A stretch of 34,608 nt of DNA from an uncultured Chloroflexales bacterium (GTDB taxonomy: Bacteria; Chloroflexota; Chloroflexia; Chloroflexales; Chloroflexaceae), in the NCBI GenBank assembly GCA_937967405.1, contig CALCJV010000021.1:1-34608 (forward strand). The letters run 5' to 3'. Made by a program: the position numbers and the translations under genes. Positions 7,298 through 15,870 of this stretch are shown here, piece by piece. The notes below the pieces were generated by a model that ran no database searches, was not told the DNA's origin, and was given only the letters and a program-made list of their open reading frames with translations. Numbering within the stretch: the stretch's first letter is position 1; each line of letters opens with the position of its first letter.

Positions 7298-8380
7298 TTA
7301 CTCCGGGGTTGCCAATTCGCGGGCTGTGGCGATCACATCAGTCAATACGCCCGCCGCTGTGACTGCCGGGCCTGCGCCTGCACCCCGCACCACCAGCGGC
7401 GCGGGGTAACGCGCCGTCGTATAGGCAATCAGGTTATCCGTGCCACGCAGCGCGGCCAGAGGATGGCTCAAGGGCAGTTCGCGCAGGGCAATGCTGGCAG
7501 ATGGCTGTGGGCCGAGTTCGAGCGTGGCCACATAACGCAGCACGGCATTGCGGCTCTGTGCGGCAGCCAGCCGTGCGGCAATGCCAGCATCCAGTTCCGG
7601 CAGCCGTTGCAGGAACGCAGCGACACTGCCGTGTGCCAGTTCTGGACTAAAGAGCGGCTCACTAGGCACATCGTCCAGCGTCCACGCCAGCCCGCAACTC
7701 CGCGCAAGGATCAGGGCTTTGCGGGCTACATCGGTTCCGCTCAAGTCGTCACGCGGGTCAGGTTCAGTATAGCCTTGTTGGTAGGCGGTGAGCACTGCCG
7801 CCGAGAGCGACTGCCCATCATCGAGCGCGGTGCAGAGAAAGCCGAGTGTACCGCTCATACAGGCTTCGATGCGCTGCACCGTATCGCCCGTATCCAGCAA
7901 GCTCTGGAGCGTGTGGATGGTAGGCAAGCCTGCGCCGACGGTTGCTTCGTAGCGGGTGGCTCCGTGTGCGGTGAGGGCGGTAAAGCTGGCATAGTCGGCG
8001 GTGAGTGGCTTCTTGTTCGCAAGCACGACACGATGCCCCTGCTGCACCGCTTGCACGAGGGCTGGGTGCATCCCATCGGTGGCGGTCACATCAATGATGA
8101 TCGCGGGCGAGACCGGCAGTAGCTCACGCCAGTGCAGGCCCACTTGGGCCCCCGCCAGTGTCGCCAGCGACTGCCCCTGCTGGCGAGCGTGCAGGGCCGC
8201 CTGCACCTGCTCCAGCGTGAGCGGTGCGCCGGTGCTATAGACGGCGCGGCTGTCTGCCAGCGCGTGGTAGGCCAAGTCTATGCCGTACCGCTGCGCGAGG
8301 GCCGCGTGCTGGCTGAGGAGCTGCTGGATCAGGGCTTGCCCGACCCCGCCACAGCCGATCTGGATTAGGGGGATTGGCAC
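7298..8380 (-). CDS. hom: Homoserine dehydrogenase
   Basis: About 360 aa. The enzyme reduces aspartate semialdehyde to homoserine with NAD(P)H, the branch step toward threonine and methionine. The N-terminal Rossmann motif is PLIQIGCGGVGQALIQQLL. The substrate-domain signatures are VVLANKKPLTADY, YEATVGAGLPTIHTLQSLLDTGD and SGTLGFLCTALDDG, followed by EPDPRDDLSGTDVARKALILAR with conserved acidic and lysine residues. There is no C-terminal ACT domain, so no threonine feedback domain is seen. The frame is open to GTG 8398, but AAAGGA sits 6 nt before the GTG at 8380, which gives MPIPLIQIGCGG. It probably belongs to one transcription unit with aspartate kinase upstream, interrupted by a broken MNT/HEPN pair. 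Confidence 0.92.
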   Translation of the reverse strand: MPIPLIQIGCGGVGQALIQQLLSQHAALAQRYGIDLAYHALADSRAVYSTGAPLTLEQVQAALHARQQGQSLATLAGAQVGLHWRELLPVSPAIIIDVTATDGMHPALVQAVQQGHRVVLANKKPLTADYASFTALTAHGATRYEATVGAGLPTIHTLQSLLDTGDTVQRIEACMSGTLGFLCTALDDGQSLSAAVLTAYQQGYTEPDPRDDLSGTDVARKALILARSCGLAWTLDDVPSEPLFSPELAHGSVAAFLQRLPELDAGIAARLAAAQSRNAVLRYVATLELGPQPSASIALRELPLSHPLAALRGTDNLIAYTTARYPAPLVVRGAGAGPAVTAAGVLTDVIATARELATPE

Positions 8381-8439
8381 AGGTATTCCTTTCAGCACAG
8401 GGCATCAAAAGCACTCTTTCACATATTGAGAGCAGTTCG

Positions 8440-8669
8440 TTGTTCGCACGATTTTGCAGCAGCGAACGGCTGCACGCGCCTGCGCTCGATCTGCTGTCGC
8501 ATTCACAAGGTATATTCTGTTCTTGAAGCGACCTCTTCAAGGATTTCGCCGCACCCTGATGAAACCACGCTGGGTCGTCATTGGGACGGACACGAACCCA
8601 CAATTCGCGTTGCAGGCTATCGAAATCGCCTGCTGCTTTGGCGATCCATTCACTCGTCAGGGGGTGCAT
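8440..8669 (-). pseudogene. Decayed HEPN-domain protein (toxin half of MNT/HEPN pair)
   Basis: The frame starts at the ATG at 8669 and reads MHPLTSEWIAKAAGDFDSLQ then FHQGAAKSLKRSLQEQNIP. HEPN proteins typically begin with a start like this (ExWIxxAxxDL), followed by CFHAQQxAEKxLKALL. Here that second block has lost residues, and similarity ends after about 55 codons. The frame then runs on out of frame into hom (stop near 8235), which is not credible as a gene. HEPN partners of MNT nucleotidyltransferases are toxins, often RNases. The start overlaps the end of the MNT frame by 20 bases, the usual coupled arrangement. The left limit is approximate. Confidence 0.6.
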
Positions 8670-8966
8670 AGAGAACCTGCCCCTGCTCGAGTACATCACG
8701 CAGAAAGGTATCATTCCACGCGAGGCGTTGGACGATGGTGGCTGGGCTACGCACAATCACGTCTACCGCAAAGGGCGGTTGTGGGTGAGAATCTCAGCCG
8801 CTTTGCCTAGCCCTGAGCCTTCGTGGTCAAGGATCACGCGCAAATCCACGTCTGCGCGAGGTGGCGGATGACCGGCCGCGTGCGAGCCAAACAGGATAAT
8901 ACGGTGCGGCTGAAAGTGCGCGACGATAGCATCGCTGAATTGCTGAATTTGTTCACGGCTAATCAT
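8650..8966 (-). pseudogene. Frameshifted MNT-domain nucleotidyltransferase (antitoxin half)
   Basis: The protein starts MISREQIQQFSDAIVAHFQPHRIILFGSHAAG, with the minimal nucleotidyltransferase core GSxxxG then RADVDLRVIL (metal-binding DxD). The frame ends early after ILTHNRPLR. One base out of frame from about 8772-8775 the sequence continues naturally as FAVDVIVRSPATIVQRLAWN and DVLEQGQVLYAPPDE, stopping at 8650. A single-base loss explains it. In intact systems this protein neutralises the adjacent HEPN toxin, in some cases by AMPylating it. It lies between lysC and hom. Confidence 0.75.
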
Positions 8967-9013
8967 ACATCTATCTTACCACGAACTGCGTTGCGATGGA
9001 GCGCGACACCCGC

Positions 9014-10414
9014 CTACAGGTGGAAGGTCTCGTGGATCACCTGCACCGCCCGATCCCCGTCGCTATCCTGCACCACGAGCGAGATGTTGTACTCGGTGCT
9101 GCCTTGTGCAATCGCAATCACATTGATCTGTGCCGCCCCCAACGCACTAAACACCTGCCCCGCAATGCCCGGCGTGCCGCGCATGCCCGATCCAACTACT
9201 GCCACCACCACCACCGGCTCGAGCAGTTCTACGTGATCCACGTCATACGCCGAGAGATCGGGGGCAAGCTCGCGGCGCAGTTCGGCGACGGCGTGGGCGG
9301 CATCGGCACGCGGCACAACAAGGCACACATTCTGTTCGCTACTCGCCTGTGTAATCAGCAAGGTATTCGCGCCGCCGCGTGCCACCGCCGCAAAGATGCG
9401 TCCTGCAACCCCCGTCAAGCCGAGCATGCCCGGCCCACCCACGGTAATCAGGCTCACGTCTTTGATTGCCGTGACTGCCTTCGCCGTGCCGTTATCGCCA
9501 GCTTGGCTAATCAGGGTGCCGGGGTGTTGCGGGTTGAAGGTGTTGAGGATGCGGATCGGGATCCCGCGCCGCACCACCGGATAGACCGTGCGGGGGTGGA
9601 GCACGTTCGCGCCGTAGTAGGATAGCTCGGCCATCTCGACATACGAAAGGTGCGGCAAGGTGCGGGCATTGGGCACAATCTTAGGATTGGCACTCATCAC
9701 GCCGTCCACCTCTTTCCAAAACCAAACCTCATCCGCATCCAGCGCGGCTCCGAGAATCGCACAGGTATAGTCACTGCCACCGCGCCCCAGCGTCGTCGGA
9801 ATGCCTTGCTCGGTGGCCGCAATGAAGCCCGTCACAATTGGCACAGTGCCCTGCTCCAGCAAGGGCAGCAGGCGGGCGTGGGTGTGCTGGCGGGTCGGCT
9901 CATCGAGCGGGCGGGCATTGCCGAAATGGTTGTCCGTGATAATCAACTCGGTGGCATCTACGGCTACGGCGGGCACAGCGGCACTGCGGAGCGCAGCCGC
10001 AATCAGGCGGGCGTTGCAGCGTTCGCCCTGCCCGCTAATCAGGTCGAGCGCACGCGGGGTCAGTTCACCCAACACCGCAATACTGCGGGCAAGATCGCTG
10101 ATGTAGGCAAACATCTCATCGAGTTGCGGCTCCAGTAGGGCGCATTCGGCAGGGGTCGCCAATTCGCGGGCGGCGTGCATATACAGCTCTAGCAGGCGTG
10201 GGGCAGCAGCGGCCGCAGCGGCGGCATCGCCAGTTTCAGCGGCGCGGGCGGCGGCGATCAGGGTGTCCGTTGTGCGGAGGGTCGGTGCGTTCATGGCCGA
10301 TACCACTACCACCACCTGATGCTGTTGGGCGTGTTCGCGGACAATCTCGACCACGCGCCGGATTGCATTGGCACTGCCCACCGATGTTCCACCAAATTTC
10401 ATCACGATCCGCAT
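9014..10414 (-). CDS. lysC: Aspartate kinase
   Basis: 466 aa. It phosphorylates aspartate, the first step to lysine, threonine and methionine. The N-terminal signature MKFGGTSVGSANAIRRV is present, then VVVVSAMNAPT, LISGQGERCNARLIAAAL, and the active-site block TTLGRGGSDYTCAILGAALDADEVWFWKEVDGVMSANPKIV. Two C-terminal ACT domains follow: ITVGGPGMLGLTGVAGRIF, and VAVVGSGMRGTPGIAGQVF with GSTEYNISLVV. They indicate feedback control by threonine and/or lysine. The frame is open to 10507, but the ATG at 10414 directly precedes the conserved RIVMKFGGT and has AGGAT about 9 nt upstream. A candidate extended -10 (TGGTATGAT) lies at 10513-10521. Hom follows downstream on the same strand. Confidence 0.95.
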   Translation of the reverse strand: MRIVMKFGGTSVGSANAIRRVVEIVREHAQQHQVVVVVSAMNAPTLRTTDTLIAAARAAETGDAAAAAAAAPRLLELYMHAARELATPAECALLEPQLDEMFAYISDLARSIAVLGELTPRALDLISGQGERCNARLIAAALRSAAVPAVAVDATELIITDNHFGNARPLDEPTRQHTHARLLPLLEQGTVPIVTGFIAATEQGIPTTLGRGGSDYTCAILGAALDADEVWFWKEVDGVMSANPKIVPNARTLPHLSYVEMAELSYYGANVLHPRTVYPVVRRGIPIRILNTFNPQHPGTLISQAGDNGTAKAVTAIKDVSLITVGGPGMLGLTGVAGRIFAAVARGGANTLLITQASSEQNVCLVVPRADAAHAVAELRRELAPDLSAYDVDHVELLEPVVVVAVVGSGMRGTPGIAGQVFSALGAAQINVIAIAQGSTEYNISLVVQDSDGDRAVQVIHETFHL

Positions 10415-10512
10415 CGTTTTGTATCCTATCTTACTGTCTACGTATGCGCTATACTCTATCCTGAAACCACAGAAAATGCACTGGTCACACATTGCGCCAG
10501 CGCACATTCAGT

Positions 10513-10521
10513 ATCATACCA
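10513..10521 (-). promoter_or_regulatory. Extended -10 promoter TGGTATGAT for lysC
   Basis: One mismatch from TGGTATAAT. It lies about 100 nt before the lysC ATG and is back to back with the plus-strand promoter at 10568. Confidence 0.45.
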
Positions 10522-10567
10522 CAGGTTCCATTAAACAGCCGCGACAGACTAGCCCCAATGCTTGATA

Positions 10568-10576
10568 TGGTATAAT
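10568..10576 (+). promoter_or_regulatory. Extended -10 promoter TGGTATAAT for the 104-aa gene
   Basis: A perfect TGn-TATAAT about 65 nt before the ATG at 10641. No good -35 is visible. It probably drives the 10641 gene and perhaps the ccdA-like and Nudix genes. Confidence 0.6.
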
Positions 10577-10640
10577 ACGAAAAAGGAGCACGCGCTGCCA
10601 AGATCGGTGTGGCAGCAACGCAGAATGGAGTATAGCACAC

Positions 10641-10955
10641 ATGGCTTACGAACCATCCGTAGCGACAGGCGCAACCAATGCCAATGGGCGCACTCAGAGT
10701 GATACCGCCGCCCGCGATGCCACCTTTCGCAAGATGTTCCGTGCCAATGAACAGGTGTGGCTGTTGGATGAGCAGTACGATAGTGTCGAGTCGGTCTGGC
10801 GGGTAGATTTTCTGCGGGTCAGCGATCAGGGGCAGTGGCTGCACCAACGCTACAAATACGATCTGGCAACGGGGGTCGTCTTTTTTATGGGTGAAAGCCC
10901 AGTTGCCGTCGAGCAGGTGCGGGCAACGCGCCGTGCCGCCCGCCGCTTTCAGTAG
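10641..10955 (+). CDS. Small hypothetical protein (104 aa)
   Basis: Not recognised. The N-terminal 30 residues are polar and probably disordered (ATGATNANGRTQSDTAARD). The rest looks like a compact alpha/beta domain with FRKMFRANEQVWLLDEQYDSVESVWRVDFLRVSDQGQWLHQRYKYD and VVFFMGESPVAVEQVRATRR, rich in aromatic residues. It has a strong extended -10 promoter and lies 33 bases before the CcdA-like gene on the same strand, so co-expression is likely. No signal peptide or membrane helix is seen, so it is probably cytoplasmic. Confidence 0.65.
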   Translation: MAYEPSVATGATNANGRTQSDTAARDATFRKMFRANEQVWLLDEQYDSVESVWRVDFLRVSDQGQWLHQRYKYDLATGVVFFMGESPVAVEQVRATRRAARRFQ

Positions 10956-10988
10956 CCCAAGCACAACGACGAGAGGATATGTTCTGGC

Positions 10989-11912
10989 GTGACAACACAA
11001 CCGATCCCTCCTGTAGAAGCTAGCACAGGCAAGCCTCCTGTCTCGCGCCGCCTGCTCTGGTTTGGTGGCATTGCTGGCGTGATCCTCATCGGCTTGCTGA
11101 TCCTCAGCATCAGCAACGACCGTGCTGCCCTCTACGGTGGCCGCAGCGGCAGCTTGCTGGTCTTGGCTCTGCCCGCGTTCCTTGCGGGTGTGTTCAGCTT
11201 CTTATCGCCGTGTACGCTCCCAATCTTGCCCGCCTATTTCGCCTTTACCTTCCAAGCCCGGCAGAGCAGCATTGTCACGATGACGGTGGCATTTTTTCTG
11301 GGGCTAGCCACCACCATGACGCTACTCGGTGCGGCTGCAACGGGTGTCACCCAGCTCCTCTTTCAACACCTCGATGCGCTGACCTTTTGGGGCGGCGGGC
11401 TAGTCGTAGTGCTGGGAATCCTCAGCTTCTTCGGCATGGGCTTTGCTGGCCCCCAGATTCAGGAACGTCCGGCGGCAACGGTCGCTGGCTCCTACCTCTA
11501 CGGCGCAACGTTTGCGCTGGGCTGGACGGCGTGTGTGGGCCCAATTCTGGGGGCCTTGCTCACCCTGCTTGCTTCGCAGGGGGTAGCGATTGTGCAGGGC
11601 GCGGTGCTGGCCTTCATCTATGCGATGGGCTTAGGGCTGCCCCTGATTATCATGGCAACCTTCTTTAGCAAGCTCGGACAAGGCTCGCCCTTCTGGACGT
11701 TTATGCGCGGGCGTTCGTTCGAGGTGGCGCTCGGATCGCGCACGCTGTACCTCCACAGCACGAGCATGCTCAGTGGTGTAATGCTGATCATCATGGGCTT
11801 GTTGCTCGCAACGGGCCAGCTGGCCCGGATCACCGAGATGGCCTCGTTTACACCGTTTGCCCAATGGCTGCTGGAGATCGAACACGGCTTGACAAGCCTA
11901 TTTGGGCTGTAG
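10989..11912 (+). CDS. CcdA/DsbD-like thiol-disulfide transmembrane protein
   Basis: 307 aa. CcdA-family proteins carry electrons from cytoplasmic thioredoxin across the membrane to reduce extracytoplasmic thiols, for example during cytochrome c maturation. Two conserved cysteines are visible in family contexts: FLSPCTLPILPAYFAF (Cys75) and GWTACVGPILGALLTLL (Cys182). Each is followed by the usual proline-rich helix. The protein has about seven hydrophobic segments, an extra N-terminal helix (LLWFGGIAGVILIGLLIL) preceded by a polar 20-residue tail, and a polar loop at about 225-245. It starts at GTG 10989 with GAGAGGAT upstream. No cytochrome c maturation or thioredoxin-like partner is adjacent, so the client is unknown. 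Its stop lies 8 bases before the Nudix start. Confidence 0.85.
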   Translation: MTTQPIPPVEASTGKPPVSRRLLWFGGIAGVILIGLLILSISNDRAALYGGRSGSLLVLALPAFLAGVFSFLSPCTLPILPAYFAFTFQARQSSIVTMTVAFFLGLATTMTLLGAAATGVTQLLFQHLDALTFWGGGLVVVLGILSFFGMGFAGPQIQERPAATVAGSYLYGATFALGWTACVGPILGALLTLLASQGVAIVQGAVLAFIYAMGLGLPLIIMATFFSKLGQGSPFWTFMRGRSFEVALGSRTLYLHSTSMLSGVMLIIMGLLLATGQLARITEMASFTPFAQWLLEIEHGLTSLFGL

Positions 11913-11919
11913 CCACACT

Positions 11920-12375
11920 ATGCCTAGACTATCACCGCCATCTCCTACTCTTCCTGATCCTGATGCGCTCCCACTTGCGATTGCCGCTGGTGCGCTGGTG
12001 ACGTGCTACGACATATACGGGCAACACCTCGCCCTGCTGATCTGCGATAAGTACGGCATGTGGACGTTGCCGAAGGGCCACCTTGAGGCGGGCGAGACGG
12101 AACGTGAAGCGGCGGTGCGCGAGGTGTATGAGGAGACGGGCATCTCCTGCACACTCGGCGCATTGCTAGGCCGCATCAGCTACCCTGTTGTGCAGCACGG
12201 CACGATTAAGCAGAAAACCGTCGTCTATTTCTATGGCACGGCTGCACACATGCCTACCATGCCGCGTGCGAGTGAGGGCATTAGCGCGGCGGAATGGGTT
12301 CCTGCTGCGGCCGCCACCGAGCGCATCGGCTACCCGCTGGTGCGGGATTTGGTGGCGCGGGCGGGGATCAGCTAG
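11920..12375 (+). CDS. Nudix hydrolase
   Basis: 151 aa. Nudix enzymes hydrolyse nucleoside diphosphates linked to another group, such as oxidised nucleotides, ADP-ribose, dinucleoside polyphosphates or RNA caps. The Nudix box is complete: GHLEAGE, then REVYEETGI, matching GX5EX7[18 protein letters not shown] just before it is the strand-loop common to Ap4A/NTP-type members. The substrate cannot be assigned. An alternative TTG start at 11902 would overlap the CcdA-like gene; ATG 11920 is preferred. It is convergent with dcd, and the two stop codons overlap in the same few bases (12368-12375). Nearby dNTP genes make nucleotide housekeeping plausible, but that is inference. Confidence 0.85.
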   Translation: MPRLSPPSPTLPDPDALPLAIAAGALVTCYDIYGQHLALLICDKYGMWTLPKGHLEAGETEREAAVREVYEETGISCTLGALLGRISYPVVQHGTIKQKTVVYFYGTAAHMPTMPRASEGISAAEWVPAAAATERIGYPLVRDLVARAGIS

Positions 12376-14077
12376 CCCCTTGCTCCGGCTCAACACGCGG
12401 CAAGGTAATGCCGCGCTGCTGCTGATATTTGCCTTGCTTGTCCGCGTAAGATACCTCGCACGGCTCATCGCCCTCGAAGAACAGAATCTGCCCGATGCCC
12501 TCATTGGCATAGACTCGCGCCGGAAGCGGGGTGGTGTTGCTAATCTCAATCGTGATATGCCCTTCCCACGCTGGCTCCAACGGAGTCACATTGATGATGA
12601 TGCCGCAGTTTGAGGTGAACACGCCTGCTTCAAGGGCAAAATTGCCTGCCTCCGGTACCGTAAGACAATACACGTCATGGTCTCCGGGTAGGCTTCGCAC
12701 AGCTACGATGCGATGATTTTTGTTTGCCCGTCCCCGAAAGGCTGCGAGTACCTCTGGAAAGCGGCGAAAGGCCGAACGATCACAATCGAGCAAGCGTGCG
12801 GCTCCATGGATCGAGCCAGTCTGATCGAGCGCATCACGGACAACATCTGCGGTTATCTCTGGGCGGAGGCGGATCATCCGGTCAATATTACGCTGCTGCT
12901 CACGTCGGCTACCATCATCGCGGGCCCATGTCTCCCGTGAAAACGCGGCTCGCGCTTGTCTACGCGCCGCATCGTCCCAGTATGCCTGCTGTCGTTGGCG
13001 TTGCTGTTCACGATGCTGCTCAACTGCCCAATACGCACGGTGTTGCTGAAGGAGTTGCTCACGGATCTGCTGATAGTGTGGTTCTGTCCAGAAATCCTGC
13101 ACCCGTTTCTGTTGGGCCGCCTGAAACTGTGCTACCCATTCAGGGTCTTGGTGCCATTGCGCGAGTGCGTCACGGATTGCCGCGCTATGGGCTTGCGGGT
13201 CAAAATCGGCACTACGGTAGAACGCCGCGTTGTGGTAGCTGAGATGCTCATGGGCTGGAACCCGCTGAATGTTCCACGGCATATTGTTCCGTCGCTCATG
13301 GTCAATGTGGTGGCGATGGGTGTTGGGTACGTCGGCATACATGCCATTGCGAATATTCCACTCATCTACAAGCCGGTGCGTGGGGGTGAAGTTGCCCGAT
13401 AGCGGTTGAAACACGCCCTCATACCCACGGCACACATCCCGATAGAGCGGCATCAGCGCGGTGCCGGGCGTGAGTTCACCAGCAGCCCGCATTTGACCAT
13501 CGCGCAGCATAACGTCGTGATCGGGAGTACAGTGGATCACCGCTCCATTATCAAGTTCAATTTCGAGCAAGCTATCGCGCCCGATGTAGCGCGGATTGTC
13601 GAGCAGCGTCACAATAATGCGTCCGTACTGCCCAATGCTGTAGCCCCAAAACATTTCGCCTTGTTCGGCACGGGTGGCCATCTCTTCCAGTGCAAGCGAT
13701 GTACCATCTACGAGGGCAACCCGCGTGTCACCGCGAAAGCATCTTGCGTAAGAGCTTTTCCCCATGACAATACACAAGATGTTGCGTGGAATGCGGAAGT
13801 ATTCGACCGAACGGGCCAATGCGAATGAGTTTGGCGGAATGTCGCAGTAATCCGCCTGAATATCCACAAACGATTGCGGGCTAAACGTCTTCGGGTCTAC
13901 AACGACATTGTAGACATTGGTGAAGACCTTAAACTCATTGGCGACGCGCATATCGTAGCCATACGAAGAGACCCCATACGAGATCACCCCGCCCCGTACC
14001 TGTTGATCAGTGAATGGCTCAATCATGCCATGTTCACGGGCCATGTGGCGGATCCAACGGTCAGCTTTAATACTCAT
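12368..14077 (-). CDS. dcd: dCTP deaminase precursor interrupted by an intein
   Basis: 569 aa precursor. The spliced enzyme (191 aa) deaminates dCTP to dUTP, feeding dTMP synthesis. The N-extein (residues 1-112) has [29 protein letters not shown] and the catalytic MGKSSYAR. The C-extein (491-569) continues [21 protein letters not shown] with the catalytic Glu, then [14 protein letters not shown]. Joined, these read [14 protein letters not shown], the normal family sequence. The intein occupies residues 113-490, directly after the active-site Arg, so the precursor cannot be active without splicing. The ATG at 14077 overlaps the last 11 bases of the thymidylate-synthase-like gene, implying translational coupling. 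The two products act in the same pathway. Confidence 0.95.
   Translation of the reverse strand: MSIKADRWIRHMAREHGMIEPFTDQQVRGGVISYGVSSYGYDMRVANEFKVFTNVYNVVVDPKTFSPQSFVDIQADYCDIPPNSFALARSVEYFRIPRNILCIVMGKSSYARCFRGDTRVALVDGTSLALEEMATRAEQGEMFWGYSIGQYGRIIVTLLDNPRYIGRDSLLEIELDNGAVIHCTPDHDVMLRDGQMRAAGELTPGTALMPLYRDVCRGYEGVFQPLSGNFTPTHRLVDEWNIRNGMYADVPNTHRHHIDHERRNNMPWNIQRVPAHEHLSYHNAAFYRSADFDPQAHSAAIRDALAQWHQDPEWVAQFQAAQQKRVQDFWTEPHYQQIREQLLQQHRAYWAVEQHREQQRQRQQAYWDDAARRQARAAFSRETWARDDGSRREQQRNIDRMIRLRPEITADVVRDALDQTGSIHGAARLLDCDRSAFRRFPEVLAAFRGRANKNHRIVAVRSLPGDHDVYCLTVPEAGNFALEAGVFTSNCGIIINVTPLEPAWEGHITIEISNTTPLPARVYANEGIGQILFFEGDEPCEVSYADKQGKYQQQRGITLPRVEPEQGAS
12608..13741 (-). other. Intein in Dcd with HNH endonuclease and HTH domain (378 aa)
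   Basis: Protein-splicing element at residues 113-490 of the precursor. It begins with Cys113 ([13 protein letters not shown], splicing block A) and has block B with [15 protein letters not shown] (TxxH type). It ends with [18 protein letters not shown] and VFTSN followed by extein Cys491 (blocks F and G). The usual penultimate His is Ser (SN). The insert between the splicing halves is not LAGLIDADG. It has [18 protein letters not shown] and AHEHLSYHN (about 254-283), an HNH nuclease motif. Next come glutamine/tryptophan-rich helices with repeated W-x-x-(D/E)-P words (about 300-385), then a helix-turn-helix-like segment, [20 protein letters not shown] (about 421-440). This makes it a probable homing intein. 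The minus-strand frame is intact, so the endonuclease may still be active. Confidence 0.9.
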
Positions 14078-15605
14078 GGTGCTCCTGCTTTGGGTGTAGG
14101 TGGTGGAGATTCAATGCCCGATCTTGATGATAGGCGTGCGGGCAATCGAGCCGCAACGCAAGCTCGGCTTTGGCCAGTTCCTGTCCGAGATACAAGGCGT
14201 GGGCGGGATCGCTCAAGTATGCCGCGAGCTGCTTGCTGAGGTGGGCTGCATCGCTCCCGCGCAGACTCCGCAGGTGATCGCCCTGCGGCGAGAAGTGCTG
14301 CACGATAATCTCAGGCGGCTCCACCCGAATCACGAAGGAGCCACGCGGATCACGCACGAGGCGCGGATTGGTGGGCTGGTAGTGCTGCTCGATCATGCGT
14401 TGGGCCGCCGCCCAATCGTGGGCATACACATGCGCCGAGTGCGAGATGATGACCAAATCCGCCGCAACGACGGGCTGGGCAGGTGTGCTGATCTGGGCGG
14501 CCATCAGGCTGTGCAGGGCACGCAAGCCAAACGCATTCATGGCCCACGCTCGGTAGATGTCATGTGAGCGGAAATAGGCGGTTAGCGTCAGGCGGTGCGG
14601 TTGGGTGGGGCGCAGCGCATCTGGGCGCAGCCGCGCCTGCACAAGCACAAGGCAGGGTGGATTGGGCGCAGCGGCATCGTGCCCAACGTTCCACAAGCTG
14701 GCGACGGCGCGGCGGCTCTGCCCGCTGGCGCGTAAATCCGCAACCATCGCCGCGACCTGATCAACCGGATCGGGATGGGGAAATGCCCGCAGGCGGTCGC
14801 CGTAGGTGTAGCTTACGCCGTCCCCACCCTGCCCCGCTTGGAGGAATTGGGCGAGATAGCCCGTGTAGGTTCCGTCCGGCTGCTGCATGCCCAATTCGGC
14901 GGCCGTGAAGGGCATCCAATCGGCATAGGAAAACTGCTCCACCTGCTCGGCTTCATCGGTGATCACGGTCATCACATCGAGCAACTCTTGCTGATCGGCA
15001 CTGTGCTGCGTGCCGGTGCGCTGCCCAAACGTGAGCACGCGCCACAGCACTGCCAGATAGCCCTGCTGGATCGTGCGGGCCCGCACCACCCACCCGCTCT
15101 CCTCCGCCGGCAGGCGGGTTGCCTGTGGCTCGCGGTAGGGGAAGTGCAGCGGCTCCGGCAGAAACGGGTGCGGGTTGTGCGGCTGGGCCGTGAGCAGGGC
15201 GGCTATCGCCTCCGGCTTGATCGTATCGCGGGCATCAACCAAGCGCACGCCATCGCGCAGGGCATTGATTGCCGCACGAGGCAATTCAGGGTGCAGGCGG
15301 GTTCCTTCTCCGATGATCCGTCCGGTATCATCTACCCCATCCCGCATCAAGGCAACCAATGCTGCGCCGCTGCCGGTCATATCGCGCCCGCACAGCAGCA
15401 GCGTGCGGATACGTGGGTAGGCTAACACATTCCGCAGGAGAAAACTGATGCCCTCCCGCGAGTAGAGATTGCCGACGACCACATAGGCATGCTGCGGCAG
15501 GGCCGCCACCACCCGCTCTTGCGGGGTCCAGAGCAAGCAGACGGCCGTGCTTGCCCACGGATTGCCGAGCGTCAGGTTGGCCGCGAAGTAGGGGAAGAGT
15601 TCCAT
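14067..15605 (-). CDS. Thymidylate synthase-like protein fused to an MtrA-like domain
   Basis: 512 aa from ATG 15605. The N-terminal half (about 1-135) resembles subunit A of tetrahydromethanopterin S-methyltransferase and DUF4346-type proteins: [52 protein letters not shown]. The C-terminal half has thymidylate-synthase features in order: [15 protein letters not shown] with candidate catalytic Cys318, [22 protein letters not shown] (RSxD, residues 346-349) and HVYAHDW (392-398). It would methylate dUMP, or act as a related pyrimidine hydroxymethylase. The next gene, dcd, makes its substrate precursor and overlaps it by 11 bases, which supports a dTMP role. Whether the MtrA-like part binds a folate or pterin is unknown. 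An extended -10 promoter lies 37-45 nt upstream. Confidence 0.78.
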   Translation of the reverse strand: MELFPYFAANLTLGNPWASTAVCLLWTPQERVVAALPQHAYVVVGNLYSREGISFLLRNVLAYPRIRTLLLCGRDMTGSGAALVALMRDGVDDTGRIIGEGTRLHPELPRAAINALRDGVRLVDARDTIKPEAIAALLTAQPHNPHPFLPEPLHFPYREPQATRLPAEESGWVVRARTIQQGYLAVLWRVLTFGQRTGTQHSADQQELLDVMTVITDEAEQVEQFSYADWMPFTAAELGMQQPDGTYTGYLAQFLQAGQGGDGVSYTYGDRLRAFPHPDPVDQVAAMVADLRASGQSRRAVASLWNVGHDAAAPNPPCLVLVQARLRPDALRPTQPHRLTLTAYFRSHDIYRAWAMNAFGLRALHSLMAAQISTPAQPVVAADLVIISHSAHVYAHDWAAAQRMIEQHYQPTNPRLVRDPRGSFVIRVEPPEIIVQHFSPQGDHLRSLRGSDAAHLSKQLAAYLSDPAHALYLGQELAKAELALRLDCPHAYHQDRALNLHHLHPKQEHHEY

Positions 15606-15641
15606 CGCCCACACCCTTGATGCTCCGAAAACCAGAACAAG

Positions 15642-15650
15642 ATTATACCA
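15642..15650 (-). promoter_or_regulatory. Extended -10 promoter TGGTATAAT for the thymidylate-synthase-like/dcd unit
   Basis: Perfect TGn-TATAAT on the minus strand; predicted transcript start about 30 nt before the ATG at 15605. Confidence 0.6.
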
Positions 15651-15653
15651 CAC

Positions 15654-15864
15654 CGATTGCTTCCGCAGAAGCTGCTTGGAACTAAACGTGCAGCGATGTG
15701 GAAATCGCGGAAGAGTGGCATGGCTTCACCTGCTCGGCGAGGAGCGTTGATTATGGGGTGATATAAGTGGCAACGGGGTGAGAGGAGCGAAAAGAGCAAA
15801 AATGTTGTCCAGCATCTACCGATGCAGCGTGAGCGAAGAGTAGCATTGGATCGAATTCTTTAAC
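15654..15864. other. Intergenic stretch without a supported gene
   Basis: About 210 bases between the minus-strand thymidylate-synthase-like gene and the candidate RNA gene. A 75-codon minus-strand frame here (to 15799) overlaps the promoter at 15642 and has no ribosome site. Nothing else is recognised. Confidence 0.5.
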
Positions 15865-15870
15865 TTTTTC

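Noticed and set aside
8235-8756. 173-codon minus-strand frame as an intact gene
   Set aside because: It contains the HEPN start but overlaps hom by about 145 bases in another frame, and its second half has no HEPN similarity. It is treated as a pseudogene.
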